Assembly (NCBI GenBank): GCA_032622095.1
Contig: CP136061.1
Span: forward strand, 59,789,301 to 59,853,300
DNA from: Siphonodentalium dalli
Taxonomy: Eukaryota > Mollusca > Scaphopoda > Gadilida > Siphonodentaliidae
Length of the DNA stretch: 64,000 bases
Direction: 5' to 3'
In this document: in pieces, positions 21,742 through 33,204 of the stretch
Numbering within the stretch: position 1 is the stretch's first letter
Layout of the letters: each line of letters opens with the position of its first letter
Translations under genes and position numbers: made by a program
The notes under the pieces: model-generated
What the model was told of the DNA's origin: nothing
Database searches by the model: none
What the model saw: only the letters and a program-made list of their open reading frames with translations

Positions 21742-23608
21742 ATTTTGTCGTTACGTCAAGCATAACGTCATTGGGCTGCGAAAGACACAAAATGGGTAAA
21801 ATCATTGGGGTGCATATAAAACCACAATCAATCTTGCTGCTTGTGATTTAAATAATGCATGAGTTGTGATATACCATTTAAGGGGTATAATGCAGTGAAT
21901 ATGGAGGTGTGGTTCCTATCAAAGATCAATGGAATCACCCACCCATCAAGGTGACAGTCCACAGTTTCGAATGGTCAGTATGGGTAAATATCTTAGAATA
22001 GAGTACCAGTGTTTTATAACACCATGGGTGTGGCATTTTTTATTGAGACAAGGTTAGTTATGAACTTGTGGATATTTAAAGGATGTCTTCGAGTTTTGAA
22101 AAATATTGTTTCAGGTGACCTTGACCCCACCAGTGCCACGCAGTAGCGATGTATGCGAAACAGTGGCTCCAGAGACTGGCGTGACTATTTAACACCTACA
22201 ATTTGTCATCTGCATGAAGAAAAACTAATTTGCACCAAAATTAAATTGTTCTGGCATATAATCAAGGGGCATAACTCTTGCTACCCCATTAAATGATAAT
22301 TATGTATCAAAATCTTAAAGCCTAGTATTGTTCAACCCAGACATGAAATACACTGTGTATGTCTTGTGGTTTCACATTTGAGTTATTGTTCATTGAATTG
22401 ATGCCCCCTTATTATATATCATACTAGCAGGTTAGCCCGCCACTGGCGTGCTTGGTCAGAAACATGACAATGTTTTATGTTTTGTTTGTGTTTTTCAATG
22501 AGTTAATATTGGGTTTTTCAATATTTTACCCGATTTGACCTTGAATTGATCATTTTCAAGGTCAAGGTCATGTCGGGGTCACAATATATAATTTGTGGGT
22601 ACCCGTTTGAAGGTTAAGACTGACCCGATGAAAAATTCCCCCGTTCCTAGGAACGACAGACATAAGAATGTTTCACACAATGCGACGTCGACGATCCCCG
22701 TGTGTTTTTACACTTATATACGAAGTTTGAGCTCACCTAGGGCGGAAAAACTTACCCGATCCGCGTTCTTAGGAACACAACACGCTCCGCGTTCTTAGGA
22801 ACACAACACGCTCATGTCTATACACGCCCAGACCCAGAAGAGGTATGATTTTTTTTAACCTGCCCGTGGCCATTGAGCAGCCCCTGACAGAGGTTGTCCA
22901 CCCTTACGAGATGGTCAATAGTCCCCGCAAAGTTAATCCCGTCGTGAACCCCATCCTCGCAAAGAGCGGAGTCAATTAATCCCGTCGTGAACGCCATCAC
23001 CAACGCGACGTAATTTTGTTTGGTATCACGTGTTGCGTTCTAAAAATAGGAAAGCACTTGATCCCGTATACGTTTGCGTAAATACGAAATTGTGAGTGTT
23101 GGTTTGTAACCGGGATTTCTGAGAAGAATTATGCCTATAACTACCCCCCAAGCCCTGACCTAAGTGTCATACATACTATAACAATGATGTTGTAAGAGTA
23201 CTATGGCATCCAATAAATCTCCCCGCATATGAAACCACTCAATGTACCCGTATATCTCTCTGCAGATGCTAATAACGTTGAATGGTAAACAGACGCTCTT
23301 TATAGCGATGCGTCAAAAACAAACGCTCATTAAATAATCACTTGATTAACCCACGCCGTGCCTTTGCGGTGATTTGGGAGTGGATAAAGGGTGCTCAGAG
23401 TTTCTCCAAAACGCGACAACTACGGTGTTCGTGTGTTTTTACCCTTAGATGGGAAGTTTGAACTCAATCGAGCCAGCTGTTTTCGATTCTATAAAGTACA
23501 TATATATATATATACGGAAGTCTCAAAATATATAGTATAGATGTGCGACACTGCCACTTCCGAATAATTTACGCCCCTGTATATAGGGCCACGCTGTATG
23601 TCACTAAC
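21742..23608. other. Non-coding, dispersed-repeat-rich stretch
   Basis: Contains a piece at 22520-22590 (GACCTTGAATTGATCATTTT and flanks) that is the inverse complement of a unit near 40262-40320, and a 26-bp tandem duplication at 22760-22811. A possible coding frame at 22862-22990 on the minus strand lacks a convincing acceptor. Confidence 0.5.
22760..22811. repeat. 26-bp tandem duplication
   Basis: Two perfect units of CGCGTTCTTAGGAACACAAC with flanks. Each unit holds the short palindrome TTCTTAGGAA. Confidence 0.9.
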
Positions 23609-23737
23609 CTCTGGGACCAGCAGCCTCGCTTCTAGTAGATCAAGAATGAGCTTCCAATATTCCGGGCCTTGTTCAATAGCCAAGGTTAGTAACTCCATTT
23701 TAGAATCTAATTCCTCCTCTGATAACGACGTCTTCGG
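23609..23737 (-). CDS. 129-nt helical exon, candidate exon 3 of the cGAS-like gene
   Basis: Phase 0 at both ends, acceptor CGTTCACAG and donor CCAGAG/GTTAGT. The 43 codons encode an acidic start SLSEEELDSKMELLTLAIEQ and then PEYWKLILDLLEARLLVPE, an amphipathic helix with a buried Trp. The composition is strongly protein-like. It fits by phase to the 24492-24602 exon upstream and to X2 downstream. The function is unknown; a helical bundle is likely. Confidence 0.5.
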
Positions 23738-23841
23738 CTGTGAACGAACACAATAAAAGACCACTAGTCCCATGAATACGGTATTTTTTTTGTGGGACGT
23801 TGGTTTTTTTATGAAGCCTAAAATTTAAAATGATATTCAAG

Positions 23842-24150
23842 TTATCACCCGGACAAACACAATAATGATTACATTCTAAGTGGAAAAGGGGCAGACATGG
23901 TCGGATCGGACCCAAGTTCAAACTTGATCGGAAATTTCTAATATGAAGATCATATAACACGTTTCATAAAATTATGTGACATCAAATGCAAATTATCACC
24001 CAGACAAAATAATAAGCAAATTATAAATCGAAAAGGGGCATAACTCCGTCAGAAATGGCCAGGCCGGACCCAAATGGGAACTTGATCGAGACTTTCTAGC
24101 AGGAAATATACATAGGCCTACCAAGTTTCATGAAATGTTGTCGAAAACTA
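23842..24150. repeat. About 150-bp degenerate tandem repeat, two units
   Basis: Two units each start TTATCACCC-GACAAA and contain AAAAGGGGCA, GGACCCAA and CTTGATCG. A third start (TTATCATCCGTTTCGAACAG) follows at 24149. It resembles dispersed non-coding repeats common in molluscs. Confidence 0.7.
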
Positions 24151-24491
24151 TTCATGTTATCATCCGTTTCGAACAGACGGACACACTGACAAACGGACGC
24201 GGTAATTAAGACCCACATACACGTGTAATGTTCATTTTATTGTGTTCCGGTTTCAAAGTATCTTGTGAGGTGAACCCACATGTCACGTATACCGGATATA
24301 CCGTATATATGTGTTTTAAATAAAATTAAGGCATGCAGGTTAGTCATAATTATAAATATCATGCACACCACTATACATGGGTATAACGTCTGTAGCGTAT
24401 TTACCGTCGTGTAAGGGGGTCTAGAGAGGGCGTGAGTCCACGAACAAAAAGACCCAACAATTTGAAGTTTAAAATGTTTACTGGTTATTAC

Positions 24492-24602
24492 CTGATCAGG
24501 TGTTGCGTCTTTGTTCGCTACATTCATTTGCGTGGACACTTTTCTTTTCTTCGCCATTGGTTCGCCCACGCCGTGGGAGACAAGGACATCTCCTGTCAAT
24601 AC
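24492..24602 (-). CDS. 111-nt exon with KKRKV basic motif, candidate exon 2 of the cGAS-like gene
   Basis: Phase 0 at both ends. The acceptor is CATAACAAG and the donor GATCAG/GTAATA. The 37 codons include GEPMAKKRKVSTQMNVANKD. KKRKV fits a monopartite nuclear-localisation consensus. The ATG inside could also serve as a start. Joining to exons 26723-26905 and 23609-23737 is by phase and order only. Confidence 0.45.
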
Positions 24603-25454
24603 CTTGTTATGTGGTAATATAAATTGAGTTATTATCATCTACTGAGGTACAGCAGGCTATACAAAATTAGGATCTAAGTTTTAAATAAAAAAAATATATA
24701 TATAATAGTTCGGCAATGCGATGTCTGTTTAGTTAGGGGTTTACGCCGTTTTTTGCCATTAGGCCATATCAAGACTGAGATAATCTATATCTAGATTAAG
24801 TGGAGCAACTGTGTATAGATGTAAACGTGAATTAGACAAAATGGACACAAACTCTATACACATAAAACACCTAAAAAAAGTGAGAGTGCTCATTTGGGGA
24901 CAGAAACACTAAGAAACTGACCATTGTGCAAACATATAAAACAAAATATCCAAACAGATAGACATACTGCTTTGAGAACAGCAAAAATATAAAACCTGCA
25001 TGAAATGTAAATCAGTAATTATAAATAATTTAAATTAATAAGGCTTCGGCATGTCGAATTGTGCGAAGTAAATGGTAATCTCGTTTCCTGAATGATTGAT
25101 ACTTATACTATCTGATGAATCTGACATGCGTCTTAGTCAATTCATCATGTTGACTCCGCTATCCACTCACTCACTTGGGTGTTCCTTTCAACGGTTGACG
25201 CTTTCTCTCGAACCATCGTATCGAACTTTGAGAACTCAAAGCTCAACCTCTGTTTCTGAGAGTCAAACGACTTGACAGTTTTGTTTTAGAACAATAGTAT
25301 CAACTTGCATATATTGTTTCAGAGGAAATGTCTCAACGACTGAAACTGTAACCATTACCTGTGCTACAGGTTCTGGACTGGAACAGCAATGATATCAGTA
25401 TCATCAACGTGTGCTGCTACATGTAGTGATAAACTGACATGATTGCGGAGTATG

Positions 25455-25671
25455 TGACCTGTGAAATGGATGGCCGATGACCAACTATTTTTCGTAGCAT
25501 CTATATATGACAGATGGCAGTTTGAACATCTTTTAAGATTCGTACAATCCCTATGTTCATGACCGGAAATAAAACATCGTGCACATATGGCTTCTTTACT
25601 TCTACAATGTTCCTGGCCCAGTCCTGATCGGTTTGGCGGACTTTAATTGTCCGGCTAAGCTTTGTAGCATG
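25455..25671 (-). pseudogene. ORF1/gag-like zinc-knuckle remnant of a retroelement
   Basis: The minus-strand frame reads CYKA, two stops, then GQEHCRSKEAICARCFISGH and EHRDCTNLKRCSNC. This is the tandem CX2CX4HX4C-type knuckle array of the nucleic-acid-binding ORF1 of many non-LTR elements. The first knuckle is broken by stops at the start. No other part of the element was identified nearby. Confidence 0.7.
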
Positions 25672-26638
25672 TTATCAATCACAAATACAGAAGTTCTCAT
25701 TTGGATCAAAACAAAGTACCAAGTACTGAGGAACCTCATCATCAGTGGAACTTGGGTCAATCTTAAGTTTTTGTTTGTTTTGAGTTGTTATATGAAAAGC
25801 AGATAATCGACAACAAGCCCAACAGCCACCTCAGACTACCCTTCGAATTATGGTTGTGTCAAAGACATCGCCGAAACAGTGACCCGTTTAGCAACTGCCT
25901 ACCTGTACCACCACCACAGTGTGACATGCATGAACATTACAAGATTGAAATATGTCATGAAAATGAAATGCAAACAGACATGACAAGACAAGACAGAAAC
26001 AACATACAAGAGAAACAGAACACACAACTAGACACCAGAAACAAACTACAACAGATGGCAGAAATGTAATCACCGTGGAGAGGCGTGACTAACGGTTTGG
26101 TTGAGCCGTGTCAACCCAACCACCCGTCCTGAAGAGATGTAGGACCAACGAGGACCATGTACTAAGCCGTATCCGCACGTCGCTATAGTACCCCAGGACT
26201 CCTACAACACATCGCGGGATGCACATCACGGCAAACGGGGTGCCACATTAGGGGATTCTTATCCCTCGCAGTGGGGCGGTATGTCTACAGGGCCCACACG
26301 GGGTATATCCATAAGAACTTCACGTGTCAAACTACGAGTCCATACATGGTCTGGATTATGTCTTTTGAATATGGAACAGGAATATAGACATTAGTTCGAT
26401 ATTCATCTTATATATGAATGAACTTAAATAATGATTTTTTTATTTATATATATATATTAAAAAAGAGGAAATGCTCCTCTGGGGTAGGTGACTGCTGACG
26501 TGAAGAATTGAATAGTTTGCAAATTAAGAAAAGTATCCGTTCATTGGTGAACATATATTACGTGTATGTACATACACTCATACAGCTATACTGGTTTCGG
26601 CACATCTTGTCGTTTCAATAGTTTTGAGTCACTGATAC

Positions 26639-26671
26639 ATATATATATATATGTGTGTGTGTATGTATGTG
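26639..26671. repeat. TA/TG microsatellite
   Basis: An alternating AT run passes into TG and TATG repeats. Confidence 0.85.
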
Positions 26672-26722
26672 TGTTAACATATATATTATCTGCTAGTAGT
26701 ATACTAATATAGACTTGCTCAC

Positions 26723-26905
26723 CCTAGATGTCTCGCAAGTTTCATCGCACTGATACAGTCCAGACATAACATCGTACATATATAGACGAGGGTGTGGCCT
26801 GTCTCTTATAAGTGAACGCCATTGCTGAATGTGTCTGGCGATCTCAGCAATCGCACTCGAATTGACTTCCTTTGGACACTCCATCTCATCTTGGTCTGAT
26901 CTCAT
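26723..26905 (-). CDS. 61-codon helical first exon, candidate exon 1 of the cGAS-like gene
   Basis: Starts at ATG 26903-26905 (context GCAAAATGA) and ends at a TCTAGG/GTGAGC donor in phase 0. The peptide has a polar start, then SSAIAEIARHIQQWRSLIRD, whose I-A-x-x-I...W-R-x-L spacing recalls helices 2-3 of death-fold domains. It is too short and divergent to assign. Strand, phase and position make it a candidate first exon of the downstream cGAS-like gene. It could equally start an unrelated transcript. Confidence 0.45.
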
Positions 26906-27295
26906 TTTGCTACATTAAATATTATAATATGAACATCTATAACGCGAGTCATTCCTATGCAAGATACGTGAGTAACTTTATTGTAAAACACCCCAATGGG
27001 CAGTTGCAAGATGCCGATGGGTATGATATATATTTATAAATAAATAAATAACACATAAATAAATTCAGTTAACCTCTGATTTGGATATATATTACGCAAA
27101 CAAATAGTTATTACTAACATTCAAGTTTTATGTTTTCGTCGAAGGAAGAACAGCCAGACTATGTTGAACACTATGTTAATTAACTTAATATTGCCATTTT
27201 TTATAATCAGTAATCAGTGCAAATTTACCTGCGTCATTCAAATTTTTGAATTCACAATCGTGTTCCCCAATATCACTAAATAACTTATATCTTAA

Positions 27296-27637
27296 AGGGG
27301 GACTATACATTAAATCCGGCCATTTATGGGACCATCACCTTTTATACTCAATAGAATATATGCAACAAATGAATGAACTTGAGCCATGGATTAGTGCAAA
27401 ATACACTCGTGTGCTCTATGAACGATGCAAACATGGTAATAATAATGAAAATTAATTTATGACTGCAGTCATAAATTCATATTCATTATAATTACCATGT
27501 TGTTTGTATTTTCATACGGTAAATGATTGTAATTTGCACTCATCCATGGCCCAAACTCCTTCATGTGTTACATATATTCTTTTGAGTATAAAAGGAGATG
27601 GTCCCAAAAATGGCCGACTTTAGTGTACAGTACCCCT
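27296..27637. mobile_element. 342-bp TTAA palindromic MITE
   Basis: The whole element is one long inverted repeat centred on ATTTATGACTGCAGTCATAA near 27463. Ends are AGGGGGACTATACA and TGTACAGTACCCCT, flanked by TTAA (27292-27295 and 27638-27641). Its ends and the ATTTATGACTG motif relate it to the 593/573-bp family at 2822 and 16138. Confidence 0.9.
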
Positions 27638-27641
27638 TTAA

Positions 27642-29743
27642 GCAGAGATTTTCAGATAAATAAACCCTGGTCTAGACCCAGGACTATATGTCAACTGTAA
27701 ATATCGTGTGTAATGTTCCAGGCCGGCTTTACTGGATGGAAGTCAACGGCTCCGGGAGTCAACGGCTCCGGCGGAAAAACGATATGCATTACGTCCCACG
27801 ATAAAGTGCATTTCAGATTCAACACAGTTTGTCACACATGGGACGTAGTCGAATTCTAATAGTATTACTGGTTGTCGATGCCTTCCTTTTTTATTTCCAA
27901 CCATGCACAATCCTGAATACAATTTGCGTGCAATATGCGAACGGGTATGAATGACATCCAGCTCAATTTTGCATTCATCTTTAAATATCCTGGAAGTTCG
28001 TAGATTGTTTTTCCTGTCGGTCAATCGTCATTATATAATTCACTAGCTGGGGTACTTATTAGTCACCTGCGGTAAACATCACCTATTGCATGACACCCCA
28101 GACACCCCAGACAACGCTATTCATTGCAAACCAGTAGTGCTTCTTTGAGTCATATGATGTCAACAGCACCTATCCCATGACATTTCCCGTGACAAATTAC
28201 CTCTCTGTGCCAATTTCCCACATATCTTCCGAGCTGTTCGTAGACCATCTATGTTAATATAATTTATTCCCCCCCCCAAGTCATCTGAGGTCAAAGGCGC
28301 CTATCCCACGATAATCCCCTGATCAAGTGGGTAATATTCCTGCTTGGTATGGATGCACATATATTCTGTCCTTTGTTTATTTTACGATGAGAATCACACA
28401 TATTCGCATATTATATACGTGAACAGTTCTTTATCGTTCAATCCGGTTTGGTGATACCTTCCGGGTTGATGATACCAGGTACATGGGGTGATCTCTTGTA
28501 AACAAAAAACTACATTTTATATTTTCAATGTCCATATATACAATATATTGAATCAGAGAATAAAGCATTAAGCTAATTTTTCATAAAACTTCATTCACTT
28601 TTTATTCAAATTCTAGTGTATTAAATGACATGTTTAGAACAAGAAGTGCTGCACGAACAACAATATTTTGTTTGATATTTAATTTTCTATGAATTTATTT
28701 CATGTAGTTTCGATGTCTTAGAAGGATAGCAAAAGTTATTTTGTTACTTGTTTAATAACAAAATGATATCCTTCGATGTTTATATGTCATGTTTGACTTT
28801 CATCATTTTTTCAATCGAACAAACAGAAAACGATGCTAAATTAGATGTATGAAATTGTTGTAACCCAAGGTCTTGAACGCTGAATGCAATTTTATGCTAT
28901 GCCAATTAATATACTTTTCTCTCAGGACACATTCGACAATATAACAAAGCGTTTTTAGTTGTATATGTTTTATATATAAGGTATTTCTTGTAAATCTATG
29001 CGTATGCGCCACCCTCGTTGGGATACAGAACGGGCAGTTGCCCCTGTCGCATAATTATAAACACACTCAGACTATTGAGAGATAACTTACCTTCAATGTT
29101 GGAATTAAACAGCTAAATGTTTTCATTTAACAAGGTTGTTTCTTGAGTGCTACGTGTCCTTGTTGTATTAATATTAACATTTAGTTGCATTATATTACAG
29201 CATCTGGCCTTATCGAAAATTATTATATCTCAACTATAATCATGAAAATGATATACGTATATAACTGTTTGTTTAAAAATCGTCCAAGCAGAAACACGTA
29301 TGTGCACGGCGTGTTGTAATAGTCGGCTTCCAAACTGATGGTTTATATTCTACTCATGGCACTCTACCAAAACCATGCACCAATGTACGACTTATGACCT
29401 ACACAGGCATAATAAGTTCAGCACGCGAAACAATTTGACACCCACGCTACATTACGTCGAATGATCGACGAATTTGACTACTGCACGCCACACTGACTGT
29501 TTTGTATGAGCGGCTAATTGCATGCATACCCACTATTAAATGTACATAATGTACGCATGTACTGCAGTAACTATGACCGACAATATATTGTCACCAAACT
29601 CCACCGCAGTGACCCAGCACACCTATACTGTGACATCGCAAATGTGATGTACAGCACCGGCCTATATGTTCGCTGACAAAACCGACCAAAGTGGCAAGAA
29701 CAATATCGGTAATATTTTAACTGTGCACATAAACGATCTTCAT
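27642..29743. other. Non-coding stretch with degenerate repeats
   Basis: At about 28060-28330 three diverged units share AGTCAT-TGA-GTCAA and ACCTATCCCA. A 94-codon minus-strand frame at 27743-28024 is unresolved. Nothing else could be supported. Confidence 0.45.
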
Positions 29744-30290
29744 TTCGCCCTCCGGGTGTATTATAAGCTCGTGATTCTTTGTACCCAATGGACGTATGGG
29801 CGTTTTATTTATAGAAATGGGAATCTTTGGTACGCATTAAAAGTTGTAGTGAGACCCCGATCCGAGTCCGGTAAAAGGTGTAGTTGGGAATTTCAATTTC
29901 ATTTATTGTCATTTACATTATGTCAATAATGTTGATTTTTGGTTTGTGATAAGCTATGGCAATTACAAATAGAAGAAATGAGAAAGATAATTTGTAAGTC
30001 TTATATTTCAACTTTTATCGACATTTTTCGTTCCGCAGCCCAAGAGTTGTAGTCGGAGACAGCCGAGTCAGCCGCCGGTTCATTAATTAGGTGCTGATTG
30101 TTATTGTTTCGCCCTCCGGGTGTATTATCAGCTACAGTATCTTGGTAATCTATGGGCGCATGGGGGTTTTATTTATAGAAAATGAGATTTTTGGGACGCA
30201 TTAAAAGCTGTACTGCAACCCCGAGCCGAGTCCGGTAAAAGGTGTAGTTGGGAATTTCTATTTCGTTCATTGTCGTTAACATTATTATTT
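29744..30290. repeat. About 185-bp direct repeat, two copies
   Basis: Copies at 29744-29930 and 30108-30290 share TTTCGCCCTCCGGGTGTATT at the start, TTTTATTTATAGAAA in the middle and GAGTCCGGTAAAAGGTGTAG near the end. They are in the same orientation with about 180 bp between them. Confidence 0.85.
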
Positions 30291-30954
30291 CATGCAGCGG
30301 GCGTCTCGCGAAACATGGTTGATTGACCCATGGTTTGTTATTCGCATGCCAAGAAGTGCAAGGCGATTAACTCTAACGGGAATTTGCACGTTAACCATTA
30401 GCGCGCTGCGCGTTATGTGGTTCTATTGTTCTTTTACCTGCTTTGTTGCATTGTTATTTGAACATCTTTCATTTATTTTCAAGCATAAATCGGAATGCTA
30501 TCTACTAATATACTGCATGGGGATTTGACGATTGTATAAGAAATTTAATTCGAACATGAATCCTACGAGGTGTATGTTTATATCGGTGTTTAACATGTTA
30601 TTTAATATCGTTTAGTGAACTTTTTCATTTAGTTATACGCGACAAATATCGGCATGTTATATTCTAAATGTATTGGGATGGTAATTATTAACCAATTCCC
30701 ACGTTACTCCTTCGTGCTGTTTGTAAATATTGACATTTCATTTCTTTGTATGCGGAATATATCGGAGCAATGAATAGAGATGTTATTAAGAAAAGTTCCA
30801 ACACTAACCCTTCACATTGGTTGTTTAACATACAATGTAGCCTAATTCTAAACATCATTTTTATTTATATGTACCGAGGATATATCAGAATGATATATGA
30901 ATTGCAGAATGTTCAGAAAGTACCCCCCTTCCTGTGACCATGTTTTAATTTATC
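30291..30954. other. Non-coding AT-rich stretch
   Basis: No gene is supported. A 78-codon frame at 30292-30528 starts within the repeat and has no family signal. Confidence 0.5.
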
Positions 30955-31465
30955 CTCGTTGGGGGAGGGGGCATATTATAATTAGTCCTCATTGGACCAT
31001 ATTTTAATTGACCCTCATGTGACTATATTGTATTTCACCCCAGTGGGACCGTAGTTTAATCAACACCGATGACACCATATTTTAATTTTAATTAACTCTA
31101 ATAATGGGACCATACATTTATTCTTTAATTAAGTCACGTTACCATATTTTAATTGACCTTATTGTGACCATATTTCAAATACCCCCCCCCCCCATGGATC
31201 CATATTTTGTATTAACCCTCATGGGACGAAATATTAATTAACAATCAAGGTACAATTTTAATTAACCATCATGGGACCATATTTTGTTTTAACCCTCATT
31301 GGACGATATATTAATTAACACTTATGGGAACATATTTTATTTAACCGTGATGTGACCATATTTTAATTTACCCTCATCGGACCATATTTCAATTAACCCT
31401 CTCTGTGTGCGACCATATTTTAATTTACCCTCATGGAACCATATATTTTAATTAATCCTTATGAG
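30955..31465. repeat. Degenerate minisatellite, about 30-40 bp period
   Basis: More than ten imperfect units of the type ACCCTCATGGGACCATATTT followed by TAATTA, with length drift and a poly-C run near 31181-31190. Confidence 0.9.
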
Positions 31466-31639
31466 AGGTCATATCAGGAGCGCATTACTTGAGGCCATTC
31501 TTAGATCAGCATTACGCCCTACTAGGGTGTATATTGGCAAGTATATCTGACCCTGTCGCAGGAGGTGGTGGACTAAATGTGATTAAAACATACTCGGTAT
31601 TTGCGTAATTGGATACTAAATGTGATTAGAAATGTGCCC

Positions 31640-31945
31640 GTACTTGAACTACACTCTTAAAACAACGGGTACTCCAGAGTACATACGTAGGTTCTGAACT
31701 TGTCCCGTGGGGAGTACCTAATTGTTGGTACCCTGAAGTACCAAATATTGTTGGTATAGTACTCTGAAGTACCAACTTTTCTGTACTCTGGGTATCCTAA
31801 TAGCAAGACAGGTATTCTGGAATACCTGCTTGGGTACTATGTAGTACCAAATATTTAGGTAGTATGCATAGTACCTAGATATTTGGTACTCCAGGGTACC
31901 AAATATATAGGCACTATGTGTAGAACATACCCAGGTACCAAGCAC
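31640..31945. repeat. Palindromic GGTAC-rich repeat cluster
   Basis: A dozen or so short palindromic pieces such as GTACTCCAGAGTAC and GGTACTCCAGGGTACC alternate with CCAAATAT. The cluster has many overlapping hairpin-forming arms and no gene. Confidence 0.8.
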
Positions 31946-32344
31946 TCGAAATTACGAAAAATGTCCGAAGGCACATTTAACAATGTGGCATGTTAGATTC
32001 CAAATGATGCCACGGCGTTTAGACATCGAATTAAGTTTTAAAAAACCCGATCAAGATTCTTCCAGATCATGTCGCAAAAAGAAATAATTCAAATTATATT
32101 ACTTTTATTAGTATAGAACATTGATCGTGTTTTGTACTTATTTCAAGGTTTAATACCTCGATTTCAGGATATCTCCAGCCTGTTCCCTGCATGTGGTGTA
32201 AAATGTGTCTGAATGTATACAATAATGGGCCATAGTTTCTTAATTTGTGTGTAATAATATTAAAGTAAACATTCTAAATCAAACATCTTAAACATGTCTG
32301 GGTGAAATACCAATTGATCTATAATAGCCCAATAATAAAAAACT

Positions 32345-33190
32345 ACTTTGCGATATATCGCAAATCTTTGCGAATCGCAAACTTCTATACAATAAATATA
32401 TGCGATTTAGTGCAAAGGTTTTCGATTTATCACAAAGTTTGCAATTAATCATAATGGTTTGTGATTTAACGCAGATATGTTTTTATGCATTGGCACTAAA
32501 GGGTTTTAACCGTATAAACATAAATCAGACATCTTCAACAGGTCTGCATTAACTCCAATCGATCTATAATAGCACGGTCAGGCTAAAATAGACCGATCGG
32601 CCATTCACAGCCAGCATGAATGTATGAGGGGAGAAAATCTTTGCAATAAATCACAAAACGACTTTGCGAAAAATCACAAACACCTTTGAGATAACTCGCA
32701 GACCTTTGCGATAACTCGCAAACCTTTGCGATAAATCTCAAGCATCTTTACGATAACTCTCAAACTACTTGGTGATTATACTTTACGATTTGTCGCAAAC
32801 ATGTTTGAGATTTATTACAAAGGTTTGTGATTTATTGCAGATATATTGTTATGCGTTGGCACTAATAGGCTTGACCCATATAAACATAATACATCAGACA
32901 TCTTAAACAATCTTGATGAATCACAAATCGATCTATAATAGCACGGTCGGGCTAAAATAGACTGATCGGTCTTTCACAGCCAACATGTATGTGGGACACG
33001 GGGAGAAAACCAATACTTAAAACAAAACTAATTCTGATCTCTTTTGCAGGACCCCATATAATTATTTACTGAGAATATTCAAAATAAAAAAAAAAACAAA
33101 TTTGCGAAAAATCACAAACACCTTTACAATAACTCGCGAACCTAGGCGATACATCTCAAACATATTTACGATAACTCTCAATTAACTGCT
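32345..33190. repeat. TTTGCGATAAATCGCAAA-type degenerate array
   Basis: Many imperfect, internally palindromic units of CGATAA-TCGCAAAC-CTTTG, interspersed with a second motif around GACCGATCGGTC. Similar sequence continues at 34516-34900 beyond a LINE fragment, so that fragment inserted into the array. Confidence 0.8.
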
Positions 33191-33204
33191 TGGTTATTAT
33201 ACTT

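Larger units (their letters stand above)
24603..26722. other. Candidate intron with retroelement remnant
   Basis: Apart from the zinc-knuckle remnant at 25455-25671, a purine-rich low-complexity stretch near 25970-26065 and a microsatellite at 26639-26671, I see no supported coding sequence. Confidence 0.5.

Noticed and set aside
22862-22990. Minus-strand frame with TIDHLVRVDNLCQGLLNGHG
   Set aside because: It ends at a weak donor and has no good acceptor. Part is a 16-bp internal duplication. It could be an exon but I cannot support it.
25785-26069. Plus-strand Gln/Asn/Arg-rich frame
   Set aside because: The tail is low-complexity ACAAGA-type sequence and the start has no support.
27743-28024. 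Minus-strand 93-codon frame
   Set aside because: The composition is protein-like, but no motif, start or splice sites were convincing. Its right end overlaps a short tandem repeat near 27745-27772.
29744-30290. Direct repeats considered as LTRs of a short retroelement
   Set aside because: Only about 180 bp lies between them and there is no primer-binding site or TG...CA ends.
32345-33190. Possible CRISPR-like array of TTTGCGAT palindromes
   Set aside because: Spacing is irregular, units are highly degenerate, there are no unique spacers, and the host is clearly eukaryotic.
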